Assembly: GCA_938031175.1 (NCBI GenBank)
Contig: CALHGZ010000015.1
Location: 1-62,653 of the forward strand
Source: Candidatus Kapaibacterium sp.
Lineage (GTDB): Bacteria; Bacteroidota; Ignavibacteria; Kapaibacteriales; UBA2268
Direction of reading: 5' to 3'
Length of the DNA: 62,653 nucleotides
The notes beneath the pieces are model-generated. The model was not told the DNA's origin. It did no database searches and saw nothing but the letters and a program-made list of their open reading frames with translations. Below are positions 35,858 to 45,058 of this stretch, piece by piece. Position 1 is the first letter of the stretch, and each line of letters begins with the position of its first letter. Both the position numbers and the translations under genes were made by a program.

Positions 35858-36112
35858 TTAAATGTTTTTTGCACCTTCGTCGTGCGGAATTTCGATATAG
35901 CTGCCACCGAAATAAGTGTAAACCGCCCTTCCAGAATTTATTAGCTCCTTTATAGCATCTTTGCAAATCTGTTTATCACAGCGGTCTGCACCAAATAATT
36001 CGATACTGGCTTTTTGAAGATCTGTCGCTTTCCATTTTTTGATGCCCATAGTATCTTTGATCATTTTATACATGGCATCAGCGACTTCGCTTACAGATAC
36101 TTTCTCAGCCAT
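35858..36112 (-). CDS. dsrD: DsrD, winged-helix activator of DsrAB
   Basis: The 84-residue protein is winged-helix-like, with a helix rich in KKWKATDLQKASIELFG and a C-terminal wing RAVYTYFGGSYIEIP. It lies 17 bp after dsrB, the standard place of dsrD. DsrD binds and activates DsrAB in sulfate reducers and is regarded as a marker of the reductive pathway. Start at 36112 (MAEKV) has GGAGG 8 nt upstream; the longer frame from 36127 would overlap dsrB. Sequence identity to known DsrD is moderate by eye, so position is part of the case. Confidence 0.78.
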   Translation of the reverse strand: MAEKVSVSEVADAMYKMIKDTMGIKKWKATDLQKASIELFGADRCDKQICKDAIKELINSGRAVYTYFGGSYIEIPHDEGAKNI

Positions 36113-36120
36113 AATTAAAT

Positions 36121-36125
36121 CCTCC
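36121..36125 (-). promoter_or_regulatory. Ribosome-binding site fixing the dsrD start
   Basis: GGAGG with 8 nt to the ATG at 36112, which rules out the longer in-frame start at 36127. Confidence 0.7.
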
Positions 36126-36129
36126 AATA

Positions 36130-37212
36130 TTAGTAAGTTAAATGTACCGAACGTTTATATGTAAGTCCGGCATGTTTAAAGTCGTCAATATGTTCTTTCC
36201 TGAATTCAATTCCTGTTAACTTAAAGAATTTAGGCCAGCCAATCCTGTTAATCCATTCGCCGACACGTTCGTGTTTGTGTGCGTATTTTCTCCATACATC
36301 AATTATATTCACAACAGCATCGACAACCTCGGGCCATCGAGGTGGATTATTTGGAATATATGGTACTGCTAATTTTGAGAACATAGGTTCAGTTCTGGCA
36401 TTGGAAACTTTACCGCCAACCCAAATGGATAAACCGTCGTGATCAGGATCGTTTAATGGTAAAGATGGGCAGACAGTATAGCAGTTTGCACAATACATAC
36501 ATCTATCTTCATCAATCTCAACTGAAGGTTTACCATCCCAGGTAGATGGTCTAATTGCAGCTGTTGGACAGGAAGCAACTACGCTCGGTATTTCACATTG
36601 TTTTGGTAACAACTCCCGATTGATTTGTGGCGGTCTTGTATGAACGCCGAGTATGGCAATATCCGAGCAGTGAACAGCACCACACATATTAAGGCAGCAT
36701 GCAAGAGCTATCCTAATTTTTGCAGGCAAATCCATATTTTTATAATGTTCAATTAATTGATCCATTACCGCTTTTACTATTCCAGATGCATCAGTTGCAG
36801 CAGAATGGCAGTGTATCCAGCCCTGAGTGTGTACCATATTTGAAATTGAGTTGCCGGTTCCACCCACAACATGTCCTAATGCTGTTAACTCTTCTATAAG
36901 TGGATCAATATTATTGGGGTCAGTCAATAAGAATTCGATATTATTGCGAGATGTGAATCTTAAATATCCATTACTGTACTTTTCAGCTAATTGGGCGAAC
37001 ATTCTAATTTTATTTGTACTTAGCAATCTTGGTGTTGCTGCCCGTACTGAATATAATTTAGCGCCTGATTCTGCAGTATGAACCAGCACACCCGGTCGTG
37101 GTATTTCGTGATATTTCCATTTTCCATAATTTTCTTTAATTATGGGAGGTAAAAATTTTGAATAATGCGGTGGTCCGATATCTGTTAATCTCTGTTGAAC
37201 TTGATCTGACAT
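36130..37212 (-). CDS. dsrB: Dissimilatory sulfite reductase beta subunit
   Basis: DsrB carries the catalytically active sirohaem site of the alpha2-beta2 enzyme that reduces sulfite. The 360-residue protein has [30 protein letters not shown], the [11 protein letters not shown] cluster-binding stretch (about 172-182), [10 protein letters not shown] and the ferredoxin motif [12 protein letters not shown] (238-249). A conserved end follows ([14 protein letters not shown]). It is complete and of normal length. dsrA ends 46 bp before it. Confidence 0.97.
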   Translation of the reverse strand: MSDQVQQRLTDIGPPHYSKFLPPIIKENYGKWKYHEIPRPGVLVHTAESGAKLYSVRAATPRLLSTNKIRMFAQLAEKYSNGYLRFTSRNNIEFLLTDPNNIDPLIEELTALGHVVGGTGNSISNMVHTQGWIHCHSAATDASGIVKAVMDQLIEHYKNMDLPAKIRIALACCLNMCGAVHCSDIAILGVHTRPPQINRELLPKQCEIPSVVASCPTAAIRPSTWDGKPSVEIDEDRCMYCANCYTVCPSLPLNDPDHDGLSIWVGGKVSNARTEPMFSKLAVPYIPNNPPRWPEVVDAVVNIIDVWRKYAHKHERVGEWINRIGWPKFFKLTGIEFRKEHIDDFKHAGLTYKRSVHLTY

Positions 37213-37258
37213 TTTTTATCCCTTCATTTATTTTACTTCATTAATTTTATAGAGAAAA

Positions 37259-38458
37259 TTATTCTTCTTCTTCTTCGAAAAAGCTTTCGTAGAAAATATA
37301 TGGATTCTCCCTCGGATGGGCGATCATCTCAGGCATTGGTGGTAATCCAACTGCTTCTATAAAGTTGCCCAAGCCCACTCTTTGGATAAATTCACCTATT
37401 CTCTCTCGGTTCTTACCCTCTTCGCACCATAAATCGAACATATTGTCAATTAATTCCCAGATCTCTAAATCATCAAAGGGTTCCTCAATTTTTATGAACG
37501 GTACTAATACTGAGGATAGAAGGGCGCCTTCTATAATAGGGGCTTTTGAACCAACAAGGATTGTAGCTCCACGATCTTTTCCCGGAGCTAAAGCCTTAGG
37601 CATAACATTTATGCAATGCATACAGTGGCGACAGCTTGAGTCATCAATTTTAAGCTCATTACCATTCCATTCAATGCATTTACCTGGGCAATTTAAAACT
37701 ATTTCTTTATAGATATCAACACCATTATTAGCATAATTTCTAACTTCTTCTTGATTAATCTGGATTTCGTCTCGCCAGGTTCCAATAATTGAAATATCTG
37801 CTCTTGCAATTGAGGCAACGCAATCGTTTGGACAACCAGACATCTTAAATTTCATTTTATATGGAAAAGCGGGACGGTGTAATTCATCCTGATAACGCAT
37901 TGTGATATAATAAGTAAGAGCCATAGTATCATAGCATGCCCATTCGCAACGAGCCATACCGCAACAACAACTTGGTGTACGAACTGCTGAACCAGAACCT
38001 CCAAGGTCAAAACCTAATTTTGTCAATTCGTTAAAAGCAGGCTCTAAATTTTCTGTTCGAGTACCAAGCAGAATAATATCTCCAGTTGAACCGTGCATAT
38101 TTGTTAATCCAGAACCGTATCGGTCCCATACATCGCATATTTGCTTTAATGCTTCTGCAGTATAAAACCATCCGGCGGGTTGATTTACTCTCATTGTGTG
38201 GAAATGTGATATGTCGGGATATTTTTCCGGTAGGTCTGTGTACCTTCCAATAACACCGCCACCATATCCCATCACTCCAACTATTCCGCCGTGTTTCCAA
38301 TGCCCCTTCCTTTCCTCATAGGATTGTTCGAGTAAGCCTAAGAGAGAATTAGCCATTTGATTTGTTTCAGCAGCCATTTTAATTTCTTTGACAAAACTTG
38401 GCCATTCTCCGCTTTCAAGTTGGTCAAGCAAGGGAGTTTCATACTTTTGATCTGCCAT
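37259..38458 (-). CDS. dsrA: Dissimilatory sulfite reductase alpha subunit
   Basis: The 399-residue protein is complete. Sirohaem-cluster cysteines lie in [14 protein letters not shown] (C165-x5-C171) and [10 protein letters not shown] (C209-x3-C213). The ferredoxin insert has NCPGKCIEW and [14 protein letters not shown] (C276, C279, C282). [21 protein letters not shown] is the conserved end. It starts with a GGAG site and lies 28 bp after qmoC. Overall resemblance is to reductive bacterial-type DsrA; a phylogeny is needed to place it. Confidence 0.97.
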   Translation of the reverse strand: MADQKYETPLLDQLESGEWPSFVKEIKMAAETNQMANSLLGLLEQSYEERKGHWKHGGIVGVMGYGGGVIGRYTDLPEKYPDISHFHTMRVNQPAGWFYTAEALKQICDVWDRYGSGLTNMHGSTGDIILLGTRTENLEPAFNELTKLGFDLGGSGSAVRTPSCCCGMARCEWACYDTMALTYYITMRYQDELHRPAFPYKMKFKMSGCPNDCVASIARADISIIGTWRDEIQINQEEVRNYANNGVDIYKEIVLNCPGKCIEWNGNELKIDDSSCRHCMHCINVMPKALAPGKDRGATILVGSKAPIIEGALLSSVLVPFIKIEEPFDDLEIWELIDNMFDLWCEEGKNRERIGEFIQRVGLGNFIEAVGLPPMPEMIAHPRENPYIFYESFFEEEEE

Positions 38459-38486
38459 TTTTACTCCTTTAATGTGTGTAAGATTT

Positions 38487-39755
38487 TTAAATTGTTACTT
38501 TTTCTGTAACTTTATATTTATTGTAATTTTTTTCGAATATTTCTATTTTTGAATCTCGTCCGTACATCTTTAAATATGTCAAACCAAGTAATCTATATAT
38601 CATGTGTGCAAATTTAGAATAAGGCATATACCATAGTAAAAAATAGACTAAAACAAGGTGAACAAAATAAGTCGGATAAGCTACAACAGGAGTCTGCAAT
38701 AACCTAAAAAGTACGCAGCACATACCAGTAAAAGCTACTCCCCATACAATCCATAAAAAAAGCATATCATAATAGGTTGATTTACCCTCCCGCTCCTCTG
38801 TGACTTGCCTCTTAATAAGTAAGATTAATCCTCCAATTATCATTAATGTGCCTGATAGCAAGCCAAAGCTTTTGACCAATAGTCCTACAAATTCAGTTAC
38901 CTCATTTGGGTCATCAAAATTAACACCGCCTAATAGATAAAGTGGCATATTCATATGTTCAGGCAAAAATTCAGGGTAAAGACCGAGTTTAGCTCCAAAT
39001 AAATTCGCAACCACAATTGCTGTTGCTATTAATGCCCCGACAAAACCATAGAATATAAATAAATGACCATAATACCGTGCTGAATTGGTTGGGCATTTGT
39101 CGAATTTTTTGTGCAACATAAATTCCTTGAATACTTGAACCAATGATGGGATAAAATTTTGCACCTTTTTGTATTGATTAAATTTATGCAAATCATCCCA
39201 ATATCTTTTAAATCCGAGATAAGCGAGTGTAAAAACTAATACATTACCTGAAATAAATAGGACTTCAATTGGACCGTGGGCAATGAAATCTTTGTATTTA
39301 AATTGATGAATTGACCAATCTATTGCACTTAAATCGCCGCCTTGGGTAATAAGCATTAAGATGAAAATTAGAATTATTGGTAAAATCAATAAATAAGGCA
39401 GATATTTAATTTCTGATAGGGCTTTACCCATAAAAGCCGGTGTTGAATAGAAGCGGTATATATAACTTCTGACAGCTCCCATTAAATCAGCAGGTCTTGC
39501 ACCGCGTGGGCACATTTGGCTACAATCCATACAAGCATGACAAAGCCATATATCGGGGTCATGTATTAATTCCTGTTTTAGTCCCCAGCTTGCCTTAATC
39601 ATTTCTTTGCGAGGGAAAGAATTTTCAACAGGCGACAGAGAGCAAACCACCGAACATGTTGCGCATTGAAAGCATTTTTTCATCGTGTCGCCACCATACT
39701 TTTTCAAGTGGCGTATGAAATCAATATCGCTATTTAATTTTTTCCCGTTTGTCAA
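38487..39755 (-). CDS. qmoC: QmoC-like membrane subunit (HdrC + haem b fusion)
   Basis: QmoC links APS reductase to menaquinone. The 422-residue protein joins an HdrC-like iron-sulfur part ([12 protein letters not shown], about 28-39, and [12 protein letters not shown], about 73-84) to a six-helix NarI-like haem b part. The stretch [31 protein letters not shown] is characteristic of QmoC. The start is TTG, because an in-frame stop lies two codons upstream and no ATG fits; an AGG lies nearby. No qmoA or qmoB is in the window, although they normally precede qmoC. It sits between a YkgJ-like gene and dsrA. Confidence 0.85.
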   Translation of the reverse strand: MTNGKKLNSDIDFIRHLKKYGGDTMKKCFQCATCSVVCSLSPVENSFPRKEMIKASWGLKQELIHDPDIWLCHACMDCSQMCPRGARPADLMGAVRSYIYRFYSTPAFMGKALSEIKYLPYLLILPIILIFILMLITQGGDLSAIDWSIHQFKYKDFIAHGPIEVLFISGNVLVFTLAYLGFKRYWDDLHKFNQYKKVQNFIPSLVQVFKEFMLHKKFDKCPTNSARYYGHLFIFYGFVGALIATAIVVANLFGAKLGLYPEFLPEHMNMPLYLLGGVNFDDPNEVTEFVGLLVKSFGLLSGTLMIIGGLILLIKRQVTEEREGKSTYYDMLFLWIVWGVAFTGMCCVLFRLLQTPVVAYPTYFVHLVLVYFLLWYMPYSKFAHMIYRLLGLTYLKMYGRDSKIEIFEKNYNKYKVTEKVTI

Positions 39756-39794
39756 GGCTTAACCTATTTATTTTATTTACATATAAGCATATAT

Positions 39795-40589
39795 TTATTG
39801 TATTGGCTTCATATATTCTTGTCTTAATTTCATTGTTTGTTCGCCGAACAGGCTAAATTTAAGCCATTCGAATCCAAATTTGAGCAATTCTACATCATCG
39901 TTTTTCATCTTTTTTACTTGTTCATCTTCTACTTCGAACCGTTTTAAAAATGAACTTCTAAAAACGAATTCACGGAATTTGTCTAGATCATAGCATACCA
40001 TATAGAACATTTCTAATTTTACTGGTTCGAGGATTTTCCCATTAGTGAAAAAAGGATGGCAGGATATCTCTTTGAACTTTTCACCGAGTTCAGTGTATTC
40101 ATTAACTCCTTGGTCGTCTTTCCATTTGAGAATAGTCCACTCTTTATTCTGGGTAAATCCTTGACAAATTGGTTCTTTGAGCAAGAAATAAAATTCATCT
40201 TGCTCATTACTTATAATATCAGATGGTGAAGCCATACCAATAGGATACATTCTGCAAGCCCAGGGCCTATCCTCATAAACTATACAACCATCTTTGCTCA
40301 AAAGTGGACAATCGAGAGTATCATTTTCCATTTTTAGCATTACAATAGGATGTTTGAGATTTGCCTCCACAGGTAAAATTGTATAATTTTCCAAAAATTC
40401 AGAAGAGCTGATTCCTAGGCGATTTTTTAATCGGATTATGTCATAGGGCGTTAAGAATATATTTACGTCATTGCAACATTTATTAAAGCAACTCAATCCT
40501 TTATGACATTCAAAGCTAAATTTATCTTTTTCCTCCAATCTGGGGTATTCTTTAAGTATGATTTTATTTAATCTCTCTAAGTTATTCAT
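39795..40589 (-). CDS. YkgJ-family cysteine-cluster protein
   Basis: The 264-residue protein has the YkgJ (Fe-S or zinc-chelating) cysteine pattern: SFECHKGLSCFNKCCNDVNIFLTPYDIIRLKNRLG and later LDCPLLSKDGCIVYEDRPWACRMYPIG. The eight or so cysteines could hold a cluster. The family is widespread and its function is unsettled. It lies 18 bp after the zinc-ribbon gene and 39 bp before qmoC, so it is part of the sulfate-reduction operon, in the place where qmoA and qmoB are usually found. It is not a flavoprotein and cannot replace them directly. Confidence 0.75.
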   Translation of the reverse strand: MNNLERLNKIILKEYPRLEEKDKFSFECHKGLSCFNKCCNDVNIFLTPYDIIRLKNRLGISSSEFLENYTILPVEANLKHPIVMLKMENDTLDCPLLSKDGCIVYEDRPWACRMYPIGMASPSDIISNEQDEFYFLLKEPICQGFTQNKEWTILKWKDDQGVNEYTELGEKFKEISCHPFFTNGKILEPVKLEMFYMVCYDLDKFREFVFRSSFLKRFEVEDEQVKKMKNDDVELLKFGFEWLKFSLFGEQTMKLRQEYMKPIQ

Positions 40590-40607
40590 TTTTTAATATC
40601 CATAAAT

Positions 40608-40868
40608 TTAAGTTTTAGCAATTAGATCTTTCCAAGTGTAGGGAGAAGAAACCGGAATAGGTCCTTCATCGCCATAAAATGGATTATATTTATATCTGTA
40701 TGAGGCAGTGACATTGTAATGCGTTCGCATCCAATCCCAGCCACGTACATAGTATCCACATTCATCATTGAAACATACATATAAATATTCGCAATTAAAA
40801 TCTGAATCAGGTGGAAGTAAAACTTTTTGTAATTCAGTACCGCAGTATTTACATTTTATCTTTTCCAT
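40608..40868 (-). CDS. Small zinc-ribbon protein of sulfate-reduction clusters
   Basis: The 86-residue protein has one zinc ribbon (CKYC ... CFNDEC) and a conserved YYVRGWDWMRTHYNVTASYRY core. Similar small ogr/Delta-like zinc-finger proteins occur in many sulfate reducers; this recollection should be checked. The start at 40868 has AAAGGAA 6 nt upstream, while a longer frame from 40907 lacks one. It follows aprA by 105 bp (with a hairpin) and precedes the YkgJ-like gene. Role unknown; redox sensing or cluster assembly are guesses. Confidence 0.7.
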   Translation of the reverse strand: MEKIKCKYCGTELQKVLLPPDSDFNCEYLYVCFNDECGYYVRGWDWMRTHYNVTASYRYKYNPFYGDEGPIPVSSPYTWKDLIAKT

Positions 40869-40937
40869 TTTATTCCTTTCTTTGTTAAATATAAAATTTA
40901 ACCGCACATGATTTGCTTTTAAATTTTATATTTAATT

Positions 40938-40964
40938 GGCACCTGTGGTGGAACCACAGGTGCC
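40938..40964 (-). promoter_or_regulatory. Intercistronic hairpin after aprA
   Basis: A perfect 12-bp, GC-rich stem (GGCACCTGTGGT 40938-40949 with ACCACAGGTGCC 40953-40964) with a 3-nt loop, 9 bp after the aprA stop. No U-run follows. It probably stabilises sat-aprBA mRNA or lowers read-through into later genes. Confidence 0.65.
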
Positions 40965-40973
40965 AGAATTTAA

Positions 40974-42851
40974 TTAAAAGATGTGGATAATATCCCTTGT
41001 AAATACGTTCCATTGATCCGTGTTACGGTCGTATGTCAAGTTTACAAATTTCTCCCATTTTTCATTATCAATCTTTGGAGTATCGGCTCTAAAGTAGTAT
41101 CCAGGCCATCTGGTTTCCTCACGGAACAAAATAGTTCGGATATGAGCCTCTGCCTGCCACATTCTATGGACATTTTCCCAGCATCTCATTAGTTCGTGCA
41201 AGTTTTCTGCTGCGAGTTTCTCAGAATCTTCTTTAAGGAAAGCAAGAAGTTCAAGTCCTTTTTCTAACAAAGGCTTGCTTGTTTTGAATTGTGATGATAC
41301 ACCACCAGCATACTCATCCATAATCTTTTGTAATCTAAACATAAACATCTTTGGTCGAATGTAGTTCGGATTTATGTTCGGATCAGTGGTTTCTTTGTGA
41401 TGTTGCTGATACAGGTCGAGAGGTTTCAGTATTCTCTCTTTCAGTGCAGCTATTTCAGCATCGTTGTATTTATGAGTTGGATTTTCTTTAACGATATACT
41501 CAATAGCAGCTTTAGCAGCAATTCTACCTTCTGCATGTGAACCTGATGAGAATTTATGGCTTGAGGCACCAGAAGCGTCACCAGCGGCGAATAAACCTTT
41601 AACAGTTGTCATATTTGCATAGCCCCAGAAATATTCTGCTGGTGCTAGGTCTTTCGGTCCAGATACCCAGGCACCGGAGGCACCAGAGTGAGAACCAATA
41701 AAGTATGGTTCAGCAGCAGCAATTTCTGATGGTCTTTCTTCTGGGAATATGTTGGTCGCTGCCCATAATAATGCTTGTGAAATGGTCATATCTAAGAAGT
41801 CTTCCCAGGCTTCTTCTTCGAGTTGTTTCATTTTCTTTTTGTATCCTTTTGGATCATCTTTGTATTCTTCAGCTAATTTTTGAATGGCTTCTTCTGTTCT
41901 CATATAGATTGGACCTTTGCCATCCATAACGTCCATCATACCAAGCCAGTTACGCAGGTTTGCTGGAATTGGTTTTACCTTTCCGTAAGGTAACCAATTT
42001 TCGAGTTCATCTTTTCTTTCGACCATATATTCGCCGCCGAGTGCTGATGTAGCTCTCGATTTAAATAGTAGGAACCATGCTCCAACCGGACCATAGGCAT
42101 CTTTGAAGCGAACTGGGATAAACCTGACTTCCTGGCATGTCATTTCGGCACCAGCTTTGATTGTAAAGTATGCACTTGAACCAGAATTCCAGGGTGGATA
42201 CCAAGCACGGCCTAAACCTTCGCCAGAGGAGCGTGGTTTAAAGACATGTACAGCACCCCCAGCTGCAATGATTACTGCTTTAGCTTTAAATACATAGAAT
42301 TTGTTCTCTCTTACACTGAATCCAACCGCACCGGAAATTTTATCTCCATCGAGTAATGGTTCAACAACAAATACTCTTTCAATTATATTTTCCACACCCA
42401 AAGCATTTTTAGCTGCTTCGGCAACAACAACCTTGTATGATTCACCATTAATCATTAGTTGCCATCGGCCTTCGTGGACATAATTGCCCTCTTCGTCTTT
42501 CCAAATCGGCAATCCCCATTTTTCAAAAAGGTGTACAGATGAGTCAACATGACGAGCTATATTTGCAACTAAGTCCTCACGTGTAATGCCCATCAAGTCG
42601 TTTCTAACGTAATCCACATAGTCTTTAACAGTATTTTTTCCGCTGGTCAAATCAACATATTGATTAATTGCCGATAGCCCCATTGCAACAGCACCGGAAC
42701 GGTCTACAGCTGCTTTGTCAACTAGTGTAACTTTAACATTATGTTTTTTTGCCCAATAAGCGGCTTCGACCGCTGCTCCGCAAGCAGACATACCGCCACC
42801 TATTATTAATAGATCGGTATTAACTTCTACAGTTTCAAAATTTGCCATCAT
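40974..42851 (-). CDS. aprA: APS reductase alpha subunit (FAD)
   Basis: AprA reduces adenosine 5'-phosphosulfate to sulfite and AMP using FAD. The 625-residue protein has the FAD fold (TDLLIIGGGMSACGAAVEAAYWA), DRSGAVAMGLSAINQYVD, VIIAAGGAVHVFKPRSSGEGLGRAWYPPWNSGS, and the C-terminal helical domain of the fumarate-reductase type. Length matches the family. Two ATGs in tandem (42851 and 42848) follow GGAG; the second has better spacing. It forms the AB unit with AprB, 51 bp upstream. Confidence 0.97.
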   Translation of the reverse strand: MMANFETVEVNTDLLIIGGGMSACGAAVEAAYWAKKHNVKVTLVDKAAVDRSGAVAMGLSAINQYVDLTSGKNTVKDYVDYVRNDLMGITREDLVANIARHVDSSVHLFEKWGLPIWKDEEGNYVHEGRWQLMINGESYKVVVAEAAKNALGVENIIERVFVVEPLLDGDKISGAVGFSVRENKFYVFKAKAVIIAAGGAVHVFKPRSSGEGLGRAWYPPWNSGSSAYFTIKAGAEMTCQEVRFIPVRFKDAYGPVGAWFLLFKSRATSALGGEYMVERKDELENWLPYGKVKPIPANLRNWLGMMDVMDGKGPIYMRTEEAIQKLAEEYKDDPKGYKKKMKQLEEEAWEDFLDMTISQALLWAATNIFPEERPSEIAAAEPYFIGSHSGASGAWVSGPKDLAPAEYFWGYANMTTVKGLFAAGDASGASSHKFSSGSHAEGRIAAKAAIEYIVKENPTHKYNDAEIAALKERILKPLDLYQQHHKETTDPNINPNYIRPKMFMFRLQKIMDEYAGGVSSQFKTSKPLLEKGLELLAFLKEDSEKLAAENLHELMRCWENVHRMWQAEAHIRTILFREETRWPGYYFRADTPKIDNEKWEKFVNLTYDRNTDQWNVFTRDIIHIF

Positions 42852-42902
42852 TAATCTCCATTTTTTTATACATTAATTAATTAGTTTTCAAATAGTTAAT
42901 TA

Positions 42903-43343
42903 TTATTGTTTTTTCCACAAATCATCCGTTTTCAATGATGCGGGTTCGGTAAATAAATATGGGCTTGATAAGTCATCGTCACTTGTCGCCCATCCGCCAT
43001 CGGGTACAGCTGTTCCTTCTGGAGTTGTCCTGATTGGGAACTTGAAGCGTTTAAGAGTTCCATTTCTAAATTTAACTGTCCACATAATTGAATCCGAGCT
43101 TCTCATTGGCGTTACTTGTGCACCAAGTGGTACAAAATCGGCATATCCGCGAATTTCTATTGCTTGTGTTGGGCAAATCTTAACACAATTATAGCATTCC
43201 CAGCACATTTCTGGTTCGATGTTGTAGGCTTTCATAAGGTCTTTATTCAAAACCATCAAGTCATTTGGACAAATGTACTGGCATGCTGTCTTATCAAGAG
43301 CTTTACATCCATCGCATTTTTCAACAATCACAAAACTTGGCAT
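42903..43343 (-). CDS. aprB: APS reductase beta subunit (2x 4Fe-4S)
   Basis: The 146-residue electron-transfer subunit has two 4Fe-4S motifs: C10-x2-C13, C21 and C25, then C47-x2-C50-x2-C53-x3-C57. The tryptophan in MCWECYNC is the residue that contacts both cluster and flavin in known structures. A C-terminal tail follows that wraps around AprA. A GGAG site precedes the ATG, and sat ends 75 bp upstream. Confidence 0.97.
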   Translation of the reverse strand: MPSFVIVEKCDGCKALDKTACQYICPNDLMVLNKDLMKAYNIEPEMCWECYNCVKICPTQAIEIRGYADFVPLGAQVTPMRSSDSIMWTVKFRNGTLKRFKFPIRTTPEGTAVPDGGWATSDDDLSSPYLFTEPASLKTDDLWKKQ

Positions 43344-43418
43344 GTTACATCTCCTTATTTGTTTAATAAAAATTGATTAAAGTTAGTTAATAAAGTATAA
43401 TTATTAATTGAAATCCAA

Positions 43419-44642
43419 TTATTCGCCGGTTGCAGCTTTGTGCAACTTGATTTCCACTTTTTCAGTCAAACCTGTGTAATATTCACGCAAAATTTCCAAA
43501 ACTTCTGGTCTACTGAATTCTTTGGGAACTTCTTTTCCTTCTGACAATGCTTTTCTTAGCATAGTACCGCTCAATAGTAATCTATCTTCCTTTGTATGTG
43601 GGCAGGTCTTCATTGATGCCATTCCTTCGCATTTATAGCACCAGAAGGTCCAGTCAATTTTTAATGGTTTGCATAGCAATGCACCTTCCCAAAGTTCGTC
43701 AAATATGTCTTGAGCTTCGAAAGCGCCATAGTAATTACCGACGCCAGCGTGATCTCGGCCTATAATCATATGAGTGCAGCCAAAATTCTGTCTGAACAAT
43801 GCATGGAGTAGTGCTTCGCGAGGTCCTGCATATCGCATATCCAATGGATAGCCACCTTGGATTACAGTATCTTTTACGAAATACTTTTCAACAAGAACAT
43901 TGATACAGCGAACTCTAACATCAGCTGGTATATCGCCGGGTTTTAGCTTTCCAACTAATTGATGAATATACAATCCATCAGATACTTCTAAAGCAATTTT
44001 GGCTAAATATTCATGACTTCTGTGCATAGGATTTCGCAATTGTAATGCTGCGATTGTTTTCCAACCTTTCTCTGCAAATAATTTTCTTGATTCAGCAGGT
44101 CTTTGATAAACATCTTTGAATTCGATAGGGAATGTAGCTTCCGATAATACTTTCACTGGACCAGCCAAGTTTATTTCTGCTTGGTCCATAACCATTTTCA
44201 CACCGGGGTGTTCGAGGTCTGTTGTTTTGTAAACGTGTTTGCATTCAAACTCTTTGTCAATCTTGTACTTTTCCTCGACCTTCATCGTCGCCATAATTTC
44301 ATCATACTCATCAGAATAAAGAGCAACCTCATCGCCGATTTTAATTTTATCGGCAGTTTCTTTGTCACAGGATACTGTTACTGGTATGGGCCAGAAAAGT
44401 CCATTTTTACTAGGCATTCTCATTTCCGAACATACGCTTTTCCAGTCTTCGTAACCCATAAATCCCCTTAGGGGGGTAAATCCACCGATTCCCATCATTA
44501 TCAAATCACCGGTTTCACGGCTTGTGATATTTACACGAAGCAGCTTCTCTGCCTTTTTCTTTTCTTCTGCCAATTCCTCACCTTTGAGTAATAATTCAAT
44601 TAATTCAGGGCTTCCATGGGGGCTGATTAATTTTACTGCCAT
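43419..44642 (-). CDS. sat: Sulfate adenylyltransferase (ATP sulfurylase)
   Basis: Sat activates sulfate to APS with ATP. The 407-residue homomeric-type enzyme has the ATP/sulfate motifs [10 protein letters not shown] (201-210) and GRDHAG (295-300). It also has the zinc-binding element [31 protein letters not shown] found in many bacterial and archaeal dissimilatory enzymes. It is the first gene of the island, with a GGAG site 8 nt before the ATG. No fused APS kinase is present, consistent with a dissimilatory role. Confidence 0.97.
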   Translation of the reverse strand: MAVKLISPHGSPELIELLLKGEELAEEKKKAEKLLRVNITSRETGDLIMMGIGGFTPLRGFMGYEDWKSVCSEMRMPSKNGLFWPIPVTVSCDKETADKIKIGDEVALYSDEYDEIMATMKVEEKYKIDKEFECKHVYKTTDLEHPGVKMVMDQAEINLAGPVKVLSEATFPIEFKDVYQRPAESRKLFAEKGWKTIAALQLRNPMHRSHEYLAKIALEVSDGLYIHQLVGKLKPGDIPADVRVRCINVLVEKYFVKDTVIQGGYPLDMRYAGPREALLHALFRQNFGCTHMIIGRDHAGVGNYYGAFEAQDIFDELWEGALLCKPLKIDWTFWCYKCEGMASMKTCPHTKEDRLLLSGTMLRKALSEGKEVPKEFSRPEVLEILREYYTGLTEKVEIKLHKAATGE

Positions 44643-44935
44643 ATTCTTTCTCCGCTTAACTCTTGATAATATAATGTTTTGTAATTACAATAATATTTTA
44701 TTAATCAGCAAAAATCAAATAACACAAATATTATGTATCCGTTATGTAGTATTTATAAGTCTAATAAATATATTAGGATTAGCTAATTATAGCAAGTATT
44801 ATAATTGTCAGGACGGAAACCGTTGTTATAGCTATATTTCGCTTTATTAATAAATGCAATTATTTTTTATCAATTTTTTATTTTAAATGATTAATTTGGT
44901 GATTTTACAGAATTGCATTTATAAATATCATAAAA

Positions 44936-44951
44936 ATCTGATATATCAGAT
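44936..44951. promoter_or_regulatory. 16-bp perfect palindrome, candidate operator
   Basis: ATCTGATATATCAGAT reads the same on both strands. It lies 294 bp before the sat start. Its size and symmetry suit a dimeric regulator, but such AT-rich palindromes can also arise by chance. Confidence 0.3.
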
Positions 44952-45007
44952 ATTCAATTCTACTTTGGTGTTGTTTTTTAATTTTAATTTAGATTTTGGA
45001 AATAAAA

Positions 45008-45033
45008 AAAGGGCGATATTTTATTCGCCCTTT
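45008..45033 (-). terminator. Intrinsic terminator of the flotillin operon
   Basis: On the minus strand a 9-bp stem, AAAGGGCGA with TCGCCCTTT, has an 8-nt loop and is followed by Ts. It lies 26 bp after the flotillin stop and separates that operon from the sulfate-reduction island. Confidence 0.8.
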
Positions 45034-45058
45034 GAAAATAGGATAAGAAAATAATTTA

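Larger units (their letters stand above)
44643..45058. other. Upstream region of the sulfate-reduction island
   Basis: About 415 bp without a gene. The promoter of the sat-led island should lie in its left part, next to 44642. It holds a perfect 16-bp palindrome at 44936-44951 and, at its right end, the terminator of the flotillin gene. No riboswitch is recognised, and I could not place a confident -33/-7 promoter. Confidence 0.5.

Noticed and set aside
29073-44642. Sulfate island as a recently inserted mobile element
   Set aside because: No integrase, transposase, tRNA or flanking direct repeat is seen at either border. Older transfer remains possible and needs phylogeny.
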